Of a stretch of DNA of 64,000 nucleotides, positions 10,729-18,621 are shown one piece after another. How positions within the stretch are numbered: position 1 is the first letter of the stretch; each line of letters begins with the position of its first letter. Made by a program: the position numbers and the translations under genes. Under the pieces are notes generated by a model. The model saw nothing but the letters and a program-made list of their open reading frames with translations. It ran no database searches and was not told the origin of the DNA. The stretch comes from Puniceicoccaceae bacterium (GTDB lineage: Bacteria > Verrucomicrobiota > Verrucomicrobiia > Opitutales > Coraliomargaritaceae), in the NCBI GenBank assembly GCA_018402305.1, contig JAGYJE010000008.1, positions 92,224 through 156,223 of the forward strand, in the 5' to 3' direction.

Positions 10729-11121
10729 ATGAAACGTCTTAAAGTAACCGTTGAAGGCAAAAGCTACGAAGTAGAAGTTGAAATCCTGGACGAGGGTGTG
10801 GCCGAGGGCGTCCCGCGTCGGACGGCTTCGGGTGCCTCCTCCCGCGTTGCCCCTCCGGCGGTCGCACCCAAGCCGAAAGCGGCTGCGCCAGCACCCGCCG
10901 CGGGTGGCGACAAGACCGTGCAGAGCCCGCTCGGCGCGGTCGTCGTCTCTATCGACGTCAACGTCGGCGAGGCTGTGACGGAAGGGCAGCAGGTCGTCAC
11001 CCTGGAAGCGATGAAGATGAATACAATTGTCACCGCAACGGGCGCCGGAACGGTCAAAGCAATCCTTGTCAAACCCGGCGACGGAGTTGAAGAGGGCCAG
11101 GTTCTCATCGAGCTGGCCTAG
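10729..11121 (+). CDS. mmdC: Biotin carboxyl carrier subunit of methylmalonyl-CoA decarboxylase
   Basis: A 130-residue biotin carrier. The N-terminal 25 residues form a short beta segment (MKRLKVTVEGKSYEVEV), followed by a Pro/Ala linker (about 33-60). The biotinyl domain carries LEAMKMN with the biotinylated Lys at residue 96. It shuttles CO2 from the alpha subunit to the membrane beta subunit. It is located 38 bases after mmdD and 43 bases before mmdB. Confidence 0.95.
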   Translation: MKRLKVTVEGKSYEVEVEILDEGVAEGVPRRTASGASSRVAPPAVAPKPKAAAPAPAAGGDKTVQSPLGAVVVSIDVNVGEAVTEGQQVVTLEAMKMNTIVTATGAGTVKAILVKPGDGVEEGQVLIELA

Positions 11122-11164
11122 TTGGCATTCAGCGCTCCACAAAAAAGACAGAGGCACCCACCCA

Positions 11165-12664
11165 ATGACTGAATTGCTTCAGCAACTGTATAGTAATACC
11201 GGCTTCGGCTACATCGACTGGCGCATGCTCGTCATGTGGGCAGTCGTTGTGGTCCTTCTCTACCTCGCGGTCTACAAGAAGTTCGAACCACTGCTTTTGG
11301 TGCCGATCGCTTTCGGCGCGATTCTGGCCAATTTGCCGACGCAGGGCATTGTGAACAAACCAGCTTCGCTGGTGCGCAGTCCGGATTCCGGTCAGATTGT
11401 TTCGGTCATTGCCGAGGCCGGGAAAAGCGTCTACCTGCCCGCCGTCGAAAGGGTCTTGCCCATGACGGTGGGTGCGATCGAGCCGGAGCTCTTGGGCACA
11501 CTTCTGCAAGGCGGGGCCGTTCCAAAATACGGCGAGGGTAGCCTGCTCTATGTGCTGCGGCCCATTCCTGCGGATAGCTCCGTTCCAGAAAGCATCACCG
11601 TCAACCAGCAAAGCTTCCAAAGCACTGATCAGCTTATCTGGGCGGAGGCCGAGGGGCGCATCGTGGACAGCGCGGTGAGCGTCGGACAATCGGTGGTCAA
11701 AGGGCAATCGATCGGGGAGCTGCACAGCGACCACACCGGGGGCCTCTTTTACTACATCCAGATGGGCATTCTGCTGGAAATTTTCCCTCCCTTAATCTTT
11801 CTCGGGGTGGGGGCTTTGACCGATTTTGGACCGCTCATCGCCAACCCGCGCATGCTTCTCCTGGGAGCGGCGGCGCAGTTCGGCGTGTTCGGCACCTTTC
11901 TGGGTGCGCAGTTACTGGGCTTCTCCAGTCAGGCCTCCGGCGCCATCGGGATCATCGGTGGGGCTGACGGGCCTACCTCCATTTTCCTGGCCAACGCATT
12001 GGCACCGGAGCTGCTCGCGCCGATTGCCGTGGCCGCCTATAGCTATATGGCGCTCGTTCCGGTCATTCAGCCGCCGATTATGCGGGCCCTCACGACGAAG
12101 GAAGAGCGCAAGATCCGCATGAAAAGCCTCCGTCCGGTCGGGCGCCTGGAGAAGCTCGTTTTCGGCGTCATCGTCACGGTGGCCTGCATCCTTCTCGTCC
12201 CGCCCGCATCGCCGCTCATTGGTATGCTGATGCTTGGAAACTTCCTCCGCGAGTGTAAGGTGACCGAGCGTTTGAACAAATCCGCGCAAAATGAATTGAT
12301 TAATATCATCACGATTTTCCTCGGGGTCAGTGTGGGAATCACCATGACGGGCGACCGTTTTCTGCGCGGGGAAACCCTCGGTATTCTCGTCCTCGGGGTG
12401 GCGGCCTTTGCGCTTGCCACGGCCAGCGGAATTCTCATGGCCAAGCTCATGAACGTCTTTTCCAAAAACAAAATCAACCCGCTCATCGGCTCTGCCGGCG
12501 TCAGTGCCGTGCCCATGGCCGCGCGCGTCAGTCAGGTCGAAGGCCAAAAAGCCGACCCGGGCAACTTTCTCCTCATGCATGCTATGGGGCCAAATGTGGC
12601 CGGCGTGATCGGCACCGCACTCGTAGCCGGGTTCTTCCTGACGATGTTTGGCGGTGTGCATTGA
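11165..12664 (+). CDS. mmdB: Na+-translocating methylmalonyl-CoA decarboxylase beta subunit with an unusual insertion
   Basis: A 499-residue integral membrane subunit that decarboxylates carboxybiotin and pumps Na+ outward. Family hallmarks are WRMLVMWAVV and KKFEPLLLVPIAFGAILAN at the start. Later come GVGALTDFGPLIANP, IGIIGGADGPTSIFL, AYSYMALVPVIQPPIMRAL, and GSAGVSAVPMAARV near the end. It is about 100 or more residues longer than typical OadB/MmdB chains because of an extra segment at residues about 62-190, between the first and second hydrophobic regions. That segment contains EAEGRIVDSAVSVGQSVVKG, which looks like half of a biotinyl/lipoyl barrel but without an MKM lysine. The start is the ATG at 11165; the open frame extends into mmdC. 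Confidence 0.92.
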   Translation: MTELLQQLYSNTGFGYIDWRMLVMWAVVVVLLYLAVYKKFEPLLLVPIAFGAILANLPTQGIVNKPASLVRSPDSGQIVSVIAEAGKSVYLPAVERVLPMTVGAIEPELLGTLLQGGAVPKYGEGSLLYVLRPIPADSSVPESITVNQQSFQSTDQLIWAEAEGRIVDSAVSVGQSVVKGQSIGELHSDHTGGLFYYIQMGILLEIFPPLIFLGVGALTDFGPLIANPRMLLLGAAAQFGVFGTFLGAQLLGFSSQASGAIGIIGGADGPTSIFLANALAPELLAPIAVAAYSYMALVPVIQPPIMRALTTKEERKIRMKSLRPVGRLEKLVFGVIVTVACILLVPPASPLIGMLMLGNFLRECKVTERLNKSAQNELINIITIFLGVSVGITMTGDRFLRGETLGILVLGVAAFALATASGILMAKLMNVFSKNKINPLIGSAGVSAVPMAARVSQVEGQKADPGNFLLMHAMGPNVAGVIGTALVAGFFLTMFGGVH

Positions 12665-12678
12665 TCGCGAACTTTACC

Positions 12679-14178
12679 ATGACAACAGCAACCAGCTATC
12701 CCATACTGACCGCCGATGCGGCAGCCGCTCTTATTAACGACCGCGACATCATCGGATTCAGCGGATTCACCCCCGCCGGTGCGGCTAAAGACATCCCCAC
12801 GGCCATCGCCCAACGGGCCATTGCCGAGCACGATGCGGGCCGTCCGTTTAAGATCGGGGTGGTGACCGGTGCCTCCACTGGCGATAGCCTCGACGGTGAA
12901 TTGGCCCGGGCGAACGCCGTGCTCTTCCGCACGCCCTATCAGAGCGACAAATTTCTTCGCGCCCAAATCAATAAGGGCGAGACCTGCTTTTTCGACATGC
13001 ACCTTTCCATGCTGCCGCAAGCGGCGCGCTATGGCTTTCTGGGGAAGATCAAATACGCAGTCGTTGAGGCGGCCGCCGTTTCCGATGACGGCGAGATCGT
13101 GCTGACCACCAGTGTGGGGGCGTCCAACACCTTTTGCCATGTCGCGGATCAGATTCTCATCGAGCTAAATGAAGCCCACCCCGCCGAGCTCAGTGGTTTG
13201 CATGACATTTACGAACCGCTCGATCCACCGCACCGCCGTGAGATCCCGCTCTACAGCTGCGGTGACCGCATCGGCAGCCCCGTGCTGAAAGTGGACCCGA
13301 AAAAGATTGTCGGTATTGTTAAGACGAATCGGCCCGACGAAGTCGGCGGGTTCAAAGAGCCCGACGAGGTGACCAAGCAGATCGGCGAAAATGTAGCCAC
13401 CTTCCTTGCCGGCGAGATCAAAGCCGGGCGCATCCCGAAGGAGTTTCTCCCCATCCAGTCCGGCGTGGGAAACATTGCCAACGCGGTGCTCGGGGCGCTC
13501 GGTGCCAACCCCAGTATTCCTCCCTTTGAGATGTATTCCGAAGTGATTCAGGACAGTGTGATCGGCCTCATGCAGAGTGGGGATATCAAATTCGGCAGTG
13601 CCACATCGCTCACAGTATCGCCCCCCGTGTTGGCGGAGGTCTATGCTAACCTTGATTTCTTTAAGGCACGCATGGTGCTAAGGCCCCAGGAAATATCGAA
13701 CCACCCGGAGGTCGTGCGGCGGCTCGGTATCATCTCGATCAATACAGCCATCGAGGCCGACATCTGGGGGAATATTAACTCCACCCACGTCATGGGGAAT
13801 AACCTGATGAACGGAATCGGTGGCTCCGGCGATTTCACGCGCAACGCCTACATATCGATCTTCACCTGTCCCTCGGTGGCCAAGGGGGGCGCGATCAGCA
13901 CGATCGTCCCCATGGTGGCGCACCTCGACCACAGCGAACACAGCGTGCAAGTCCTGATCACCGAGCAGGGGATCGCCGACCTGCGGGGCAAGGACCCCAC
14001 GGAGCGCGCCCGCGAGGTCGTCGATAAGTGCTCCCACCCCGACTATCGCAAGCAGCTACACGCCTACTTTGATAACGTGAAAGATGGCCACACCCCGCAG
14101 ACCCTGCGCACCGCCTTTGCCATGCACGAGGCCTTTATGAAAAACAAAGACATGCGTGGGGTGGACTGGACTTCTTAG
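12679..14178 (+). CDS. Acetyl-CoA hydrolase/CoA-transferase family (succinyl-CoA or propionyl-CoA:succinate CoA-transferase)
   Basis: A 499-residue class I CoA-transferase of the Cat1/AarC/ScpC group. It has GFSGFTPAG near the N-terminus, IPLYSCGDRIGSP, the glycine loop SGVGNIANAVLGALG, and the active-site segment FEMYSEVIQDS, in which the nucleophilic Glu is probably residue 288. In this operon it most plausibly moves CoA from propionyl-CoA to succinate, closing the succinate-to-propionate cycle. Acetate as the partner acid cannot be excluded. The chosen ATG at 12679 lies 15 bases after the mmdB stop. Confidence 0.9.
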   Translation: MTTATSYPILTADAAAALINDRDIIGFSGFTPAGAAKDIPTAIAQRAIAEHDAGRPFKIGVVTGASTGDSLDGELARANAVLFRTPYQSDKFLRAQINKGETCFFDMHLSMLPQAARYGFLGKIKYAVVEAAAVSDDGEIVLTTSVGASNTFCHVADQILIELNEAHPAELSGLHDIYEPLDPPHRREIPLYSCGDRIGSPVLKVDPKKIVGIVKTNRPDEVGGFKEPDEVTKQIGENVATFLAGEIKAGRIPKEFLPIQSGVGNIANAVLGALGANPSIPPFEMYSEVIQDSVIGLMQSGDIKFGSATSLTVSPPVLAEVYANLDFFKARMVLRPQEISNHPEVVRRLGIISINTAIEADIWGNINSTHVMGNNLMNGIGGSGDFTRNAYISIFTCPSVAKGGAISTIVPMVAHLDHSEHSVQVLITEQGIADLRGKDPTERAREVVDKCSHPDYRKQLHAYFDNVKDGHTPQTLRTAFAMHEAFMKNKDMRGVDWTS

Positions 14179-14185
14179 CCAATTC

Positions 14186-15148
14186 ATGCGCACGCCTTCA
14201 GACATACCGAAACTAGCATCCCGTCTACTCGAGGGCGATCGTGCCGCCCTGGCCCAAGGGATCACACTGGTTGAAAGTCGGGCGGTCAAGCATCAGGCTC
14301 CGGCGAGGGAACTCATGCAGGCCATTTTGCCGCACACCGGCGGTGCCTTGCGCGTCGGGCTGACCGGCACACCCGGCGCGGGCAAGAGCACCTTCATTGA
14401 GGCGCTCGGTGGGCTGCTTTGCGAACGCGGGCAGCGGGTCGCGGTGCTCGCCGTCGACCCGACCAGCTCCCGAAGTGGTGGGAGTATCCTCGGGGATAAA
14501 ACGCGCATGGAGGACCTGTCTCGCCATGAGAACGCTTTCATCCGGCCGTCGCCCTCCGGCACATCGCTGGGCGGGGTGGCGGCCCGCACCCGTGAGGCCC
14601 TGCTGCTTTGCGAAGCGGGGGGCTACGATGTGGTGCTTGTCGAGACGGTCGGGGTGGGGCAGAGCGAGACGGCGGTGCGCACCATGACCGATTTTTTCCT
14701 GCTCCTGCAAATATCCGGCGGTGGCGATGAGCTACAGGGAATTAAAAAAGGTGTGATCGAACTGGCCGATGCCATCGTGGTCAACAAGGCCGATGGCGAC
14801 AACAAATTGCGCGCGGAGCAGGCGAAGGTTGAATACAATAAAGTGCTCCATTTTCTCCAGCCCTTTACATCCGGATGGACGCCGAAGGCGCTGACCTGCT
14901 CTGCTCTGGAGGGAGAGGGCGTGGCTGCGGTATGGGAGCTCATTGAGCATTTTCGGGATACCCTTCAAGCGAGCGGAGTCTTCACTGAACGGCGCAGTGA
15001 GCAAAATGTCGACTGGTTTGATTCCCTGCTCAAGGCGGCCGTCATGGAACGCTACACGAGGGAACATACGGAGCGCATAAACTCGATGCGGGCCGCCGTT
15101 AAAGCGGGCGAACTCCCCGTCACGGTTGCCCTGGATCAGCTACTTTGA
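14186..15148 (+). CDS. meaB: MeaB/ArgK-family GTPase, methylmalonyl-CoA mutase chaperone
   Basis: A 320-residue G3E GTPase that gates adenosylcobalamin loading and protects the mutase. It has the P-loop GTPGAGKS, the VDPTSSRSGGSILGDKTRM switch region, VETVGVGQSE, and the guanine-recognition motif NKADGDN. The start is the ATG at 14186, 7 bases after the CoA-transferase stop. It belongs to the same rightward operon. Confidence 0.95.
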   Translation: MRTPSDIPKLASRLLEGDRAALAQGITLVESRAVKHQAPARELMQAILPHTGGALRVGLTGTPGAGKSTFIEALGGLLCERGQRVAVLAVDPTSSRSGGSILGDKTRMEDLSRHENAFIRPSPSGTSLGGVAARTREALLLCEAGGYDVVLVETVGVGQSETAVRTMTDFFLLLQISGGGDELQGIKKGVIELADAIVVNKADGDNKLRAEQAKVEYNKVLHFLQPFTSGWTPKALTCSALEGEGVAAVWELIEHFRDTLQASGVFTERRSEQNVDWFDSLLKAAVMERYTREHTERINSMRAAVKAGELPVTVALDQLL

Positions 15149-15154
15149 TGCACT

Positions 15155-15952
15155 ATGCAAATAAGCCTCGGACAGTTTGAAGTGGCCCGCGCGGATGCCG
15201 CAAAAAATCTCGACCAGATCGCCGAACTGGCGGGAGAGGCCAAGGCTGCGGGATCCGATCTGCTCTGCCTGCCGGAAATGTGCACGACTGGTTTTGACTG
15301 GGCGTGGAACCGAGCGGAATTGAGCCGGGCGGCGGATCACGTCGCGACCGTGGCATCGTTAGCGCAGTCCTGCGGGATTGCCATCTGCGGATCTTTCCTG
15401 GAAGCAACCGAGTCGGGCGGGGCAGCTAATACCTTTCACTATTTTGATGCGCGGGGCACCTTGCTGGGGCAGTATCGCAAACTGCATTTGTTCACGCTCT
15501 TTCACGAAGATCGGCACGTCGAAGCGGGGGACACCTGCGAACCCTTTACGACCGAACACGGCACCTTCGGGGCAACGATTTGTTACGATCTTCGCTTTCC
15601 TGAGCTCTATCGACGCTTGACCGCAGGCGGGGCCGCGTTGCACTTCCTCCCGGCGGCGTTTCCGCATCCCCGCTTGGAGCATTGGCGCACCTTACTCCGA
15701 GCTCGGGCGATCGAGAATCAAACCTATCTCGTGGCTACGAACCAGTGCGGCACGGAAGGCCACGGCAAGGATATCGGAGATAGCTGCTATTTCGGGCACT
15801 CCATGGTGGTGGATCCATGGGGCGACATCATTGCCGAGGCGGACGAAAAACCCTGCTTACAGCACATCGAGATTGATTTGGGTGAGGTTGCCAAAGTGCG
15901 GAACCAGTTGAGTGCCTGGGCGGACCGGCGAACAGATCTTTTCAGTTTTTAA
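15155..15952 (+). CDS. Nitrilase-family amidohydrolase (omega-amidase-like)
   Basis: A 265-residue carbon-nitrogen hydrolase. The catalytic triad is visible as Glu41 (LPEMCTTGF), Lys109 (QYRKLHLF) and Cys143 (GATICYDLRFPE). The length and these motifs best fit the omega-amidase/Nit2-like branch, which hydrolyses alpha-ketoglutaramate or ketosuccinamate to 2-oxo acids. The exact substrate is not decided by sequence. The start codon lies 6 bases after meaB, so it is co-transcribed with the propionate module. Confidence 0.85.
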   Translation: MQISLGQFEVARADAAKNLDQIAELAGEAKAAGSDLLCLPEMCTTGFDWAWNRAELSRAADHVATVASLAQSCGIAICGSFLEATESGGAANTFHYFDARGTLLGQYRKLHLFTLFHEDRHVEAGDTCEPFTTEHGTFGATICYDLRFPELYRRLTAGGAALHFLPAAFPHPRLEHWRTLLRARAIENQTYLVATNQCGTEGHGKDIGDSCYFGHSMVVDPWGDIIAEADEKPCLQHIEIDLGEVAKVRNQLSAWADRRTDLFSF

Positions 15953-15971
15953 CCTCTCGCTTTGGTTTTGA

Positions 15972-17822
15972 TTAACTGCCCGCTTCCGCAGATTCGCTTT
16001 CCGGCAGGGTTTTATCGGCTATAGTTTGCAGTAGTTCGCTCATGAACTCGGCGGGGGTCTTGACGCCTTCGAGCGATGGGTTGGCGCGGGACTTCACCTG
16101 CACCTTGCCTTCTTCCGCTTCGCGTTTGCCGAGGACGAGCATGTGGGGCACTTTGTCGAGGTGGGTCTTGCGGATCTTGGCACCCAGCTTGTCAGCCACG
16201 GCATCGACTGTGACACGGATCTTGGCGGCTTTGAGCAGCTTCTCGATCTCTCGGGCTTGGGGTACGAGGTCGTCATTCATCGGCAGGATGCGGACTTGTT
16301 CGGGGGCGAGCCAGGTGGGGAAATTTCCGGCGAAGTGCTCGATCAGCACACCGCAGAACCGTTCCATCGAGCCAAAGGGAGCCCGGTGAATCATGACCGG
16401 GCGGTGTTTTTCATTGTCCGCTCCGATGTAGCTGAGTTTGAAGCGTTCGGGCAGATTGTAGTCTACCTGCACGGTGCCCAGCTGCCACTCGCGGCCGATC
16501 ACATCCTTCACGACGAAGTCAATCTTCGGACCGTAGAAAGCGGCTTCACCGGGCTCTTCGACGAATTGGACCTCCAGCGTTTGAGCGGCCTCACGCAGAG
16601 CGGCCTCCGCTTTATCCCATTTGGCGGCATCACCCACATACTTGCTCGAATCAGGATCACGCAAGCCGATACGGACGCGGTAGTCCTGCATGCCCAAGGT
16701 GTTGAAAACGAGTTTGACCAGGTCGAGACAGCCCTGGATTTCCTGGCCGACCTGTTCCTCGGTGCAGAAAATGTGGGCGTCATCCTGCGTGAAACCGCGT
16801 ACCCGGGTCATGCCGTTTAGCTCACCGGACTGCTCCCAGCGGTAGACGGTGCCAAATTCCGCGAGCCGCACCGGAAGGTCGCGGTAGGAGTGCGGCTGAC
16901 TGTCGAAAATCTTGATGTGCATCGGGCAATTCATCGGCTTGAGCAGGTAGCCGTCGATTTCCCCACTGTCGAGCTGGTTGGAGAGCTCCCCGCAGGAGCA
17001 GCCCGACTCGGCGAGGTGCTCCACGGTACCGGGCTCAACAATCGGAGGGAATTGCGATTCCTTGTAGTAGGGGAAGTGTCCGGAGGTTCGGTAGAGACCC
17101 AGTTTGCCGATGTGAGGCGTAAATACCTGCTCGTAGTCCGCCATACGGAGCTCCTCGGCAATGAAGCTTTGCAACTCCTGGCGGATGATGGCTCCGTTGG
17201 GCGTCCAAAGGACCATGCCAGAGCCGACGGCTTCGTCGATATGAAAGAGCTTCAGTTCTCGGCCGAGCTTGCGATGGTCGCGCGCCCGCGCTTGCTCAAG
17301 GCGTTCGAGGTAGACCTCCAGCTCTTCCTTGCTCCCGAAGGCGGTGCCGTAAATCCGCTGCAATTGCTTATTGTTTTCGTCGCCCCGATGGTAGGCGCCC
17401 GCGATGGAGAGCAACTTAAAGGCTTTGACCTTTTTTGTGTAGCCAACGTGCGAGCCGGCACAAAGGTCGATAAATTCTCCGTTTTGGTAGAAGCTGATCG
17501 GTTCGCCTTCCGGAATGTCCGCCAGGCGACCCAGCTTGTAGCGCTCCTGGCCGATTGACTTAATTTTGGTGATGGCCTCTTCGCGGGAGCACTCGATACG
17601 CTCGAACTTCTGGTTCTCCTTGATGACCTTTTTCATCTCGGCCTCGATGGCCTCCAGGTCGCTCGCGTCGAGTTTCTTCTCTAGATCGACGTCGTAATAG
17701 AAGCCGTTCTCGGTGGGCGGACCGATGTCGAGCTGGGTATCCGGATAGAGCCGAAGGATGGCCGTGGCGAGGATGTGTGAACAGGAGTGGCGGAGTTCCT
17801 CAAGGGGCGACATAGCTTTCAT
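15972..17822 (-). CDS. thrS: Threonyl-tRNA synthetase
   Basis: A 616-residue class II synthetase. It starts directly at the editing domain (HSCSH at residues 12-16, DLCAGSH at about 119-125) and lacks the N-terminal TGS domain of most bacterial ThrRS. The catalytic core has GMVLWTPNG, LKPMNCPMH, YRWEQSGELNGMTRVRGFTQ and HRAPFGSMERF; the anticodon domain follows. An extra segment of about 28 residues (261-288, with the Cys pair SGCSCGE) sits between KESQFP and GYLLKPMNC. It ends 20 bases from the convergent nitrilase gene. The start at 17822 is 10 bases after tatA. Confidence 0.95.
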   Translation of the reverse strand: MKAMSPLEELRHSCSHILATAILRLYPDTQLDIGPPTENGFYYDVDLEKKLDASDLEAIEAEMKKVIKENQKFERIECSREEAITKIKSIGQERYKLGRLADIPEGEPISFYQNGEFIDLCAGSHVGYTKKVKAFKLLSIAGAYHRGDENNKQLQRIYGTAFGSKEELEVYLERLEQARARDHRKLGRELKLFHIDEAVGSGMVLWTPNGAIIRQELQSFIAEELRMADYEQVFTPHIGKLGLYRTSGHFPYYKESQFPPIVEPGTVEHLAESGCSCGELSNQLDSGEIDGYLLKPMNCPMHIKIFDSQPHSYRDLPVRLAEFGTVYRWEQSGELNGMTRVRGFTQDDAHIFCTEEQVGQEIQGCLDLVKLVFNTLGMQDYRVRIGLRDPDSSKYVGDAAKWDKAEAALREAAQTLEVQFVEEPGEAAFYGPKIDFVVKDVIGREWQLGTVQVDYNLPERFKLSYIGADNEKHRPVMIHRAPFGSMERFCGVLIEHFAGNFPTWLAPEQVRILPMNDDLVPQAREIEKLLKAAKIRVTVDAVADKLGAKIRKTHLDKVPHMLVLGKREAEEGKVQVKSRANPSLEGVKTPAEFMSELLQTIADKTLPESESAEAGS

Positions 17823-17831
17823 AGAGCGAGG

Positions 17832-18149
17832 CTAGGCTTTTTCCGATTTGGCTTCTGCGGGCTTTTCCGTCTTTGCGGTTTCGGAATCATCCTTCGTCGT
17901 GTCGACCGATTCGACTGGCTTTGCCGATTCCGTCTTGGGCTTTGTCTCGACAGGCGCTTCGTCCATTGCGGTGCGGATGTCATCCTCAATCTCAGAGGTG
18001 GCTTTCTTGAACTCACGAATCGACTTCCCGAAGGATCTGAAAAGCTCGGGCAGGCGCTTGGCTCCAAAGAGGAGGAGCACGATGAGGAAGATCATTAGGA
18101 TCTCCGGGCCATTGATGTTTTGGAGAAAAGCAAGCGAGTTCATGTTCAA
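17832..18149 (-). CDS. tatA: Sec-independent translocase subunit TatA/TatE-like
   Basis: A 105-residue protein with one N-terminal membrane helix (PEILMIFLIVLLLFGAKRLP). This contains the FG hinge, followed by the amphipathic helix LFRSFGKSIREFKKATSE and then a charged, disordered Glu/Lys/Thr tail. It forms the pore component for export of folded proteins. The start could be 18149 or 18143 (two Mets two codons apart). It lies between a lipoprotein and thrS in a leftward run. Confidence 0.92.
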   Translation of the reverse strand: MNMNSLAFLQNINGPEILMIFLIVLLLFGAKRLPELFRSFGKSIREFKKATSEIEDDIRTAMDEAPVETKPKTESAKPVESVDTTKDDSETAKTEKPAEAKSEKA

Positions 18150-18193
18150 GGATGTTTGGATTTAATAGATAGGGTTGAGTTGACTGATCTGCC

Positions 18194-18616
18194 TTAATCG
18201 AGACCATCGGCTGGATCACTGTAGAGCTTTTCGAGGCGTGCGCGTTCCGTCTCATCGACGGGGACGGCGCGGTTGTTGATGCTTGGTTCGCCCTCCAGAA
18301 TGTCGGCCGTGCGCAGGCCGCTGGGGCGCTGCATGCGCGTTTTGAGGAAACCCGTTTGATTGCCACCCCGATCAAGGGTCTGTAGAAACGCGTTTGGCGG
18401 GAAGGAGCTGCCGTTTCGAATGGTGGCGAGGCGCTCTCTGTCGCTAATGTGGACGATGGTGGCATCGCTGGCTTGCGCTTGCCGGCCGGTGGGAGCGGCA
18501 CTGACCGGGTCGTTGCCCTCGGTCACTCGGACACCAGAGGGTCCGCCACCGCAGCCGCTAAGCAGAACGGCCAGGAGCGCGCTGGCCATGATTATGGAAT
18601 GGAATTGTAGCTTCAT
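18194..18616 (-). CDS. Small putative lipoprotein
   Basis: A 140-residue protein with a type II signal peptide: MKLQFHSIIMASALLAVLLS ending in the lipobox LLSGC, giving a lipidated Cys at about residue 22. The mature part is short and rich in Asn, Asp and Arg, with repeated references to R-L-A and NPF-type turns. I see no known domain. It starts 6 bases after rpoD stops, so it is probably read through from rpoD. Confidence 0.7.
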   Translation of the reverse strand: MKLQFHSIIMASALLAVLLSGCGGGPSGVRVTEGNDPVSAAPTGRQAQASDATIVHISDRERLATIRNGSSFPPNAFLQTLDRGGNQTGFLKTRMQRPSGLRTADILEGEPSINNRAVPVDETERARLEKLYSDPADGLD

Positions 18617-18621
18617 GAGGA

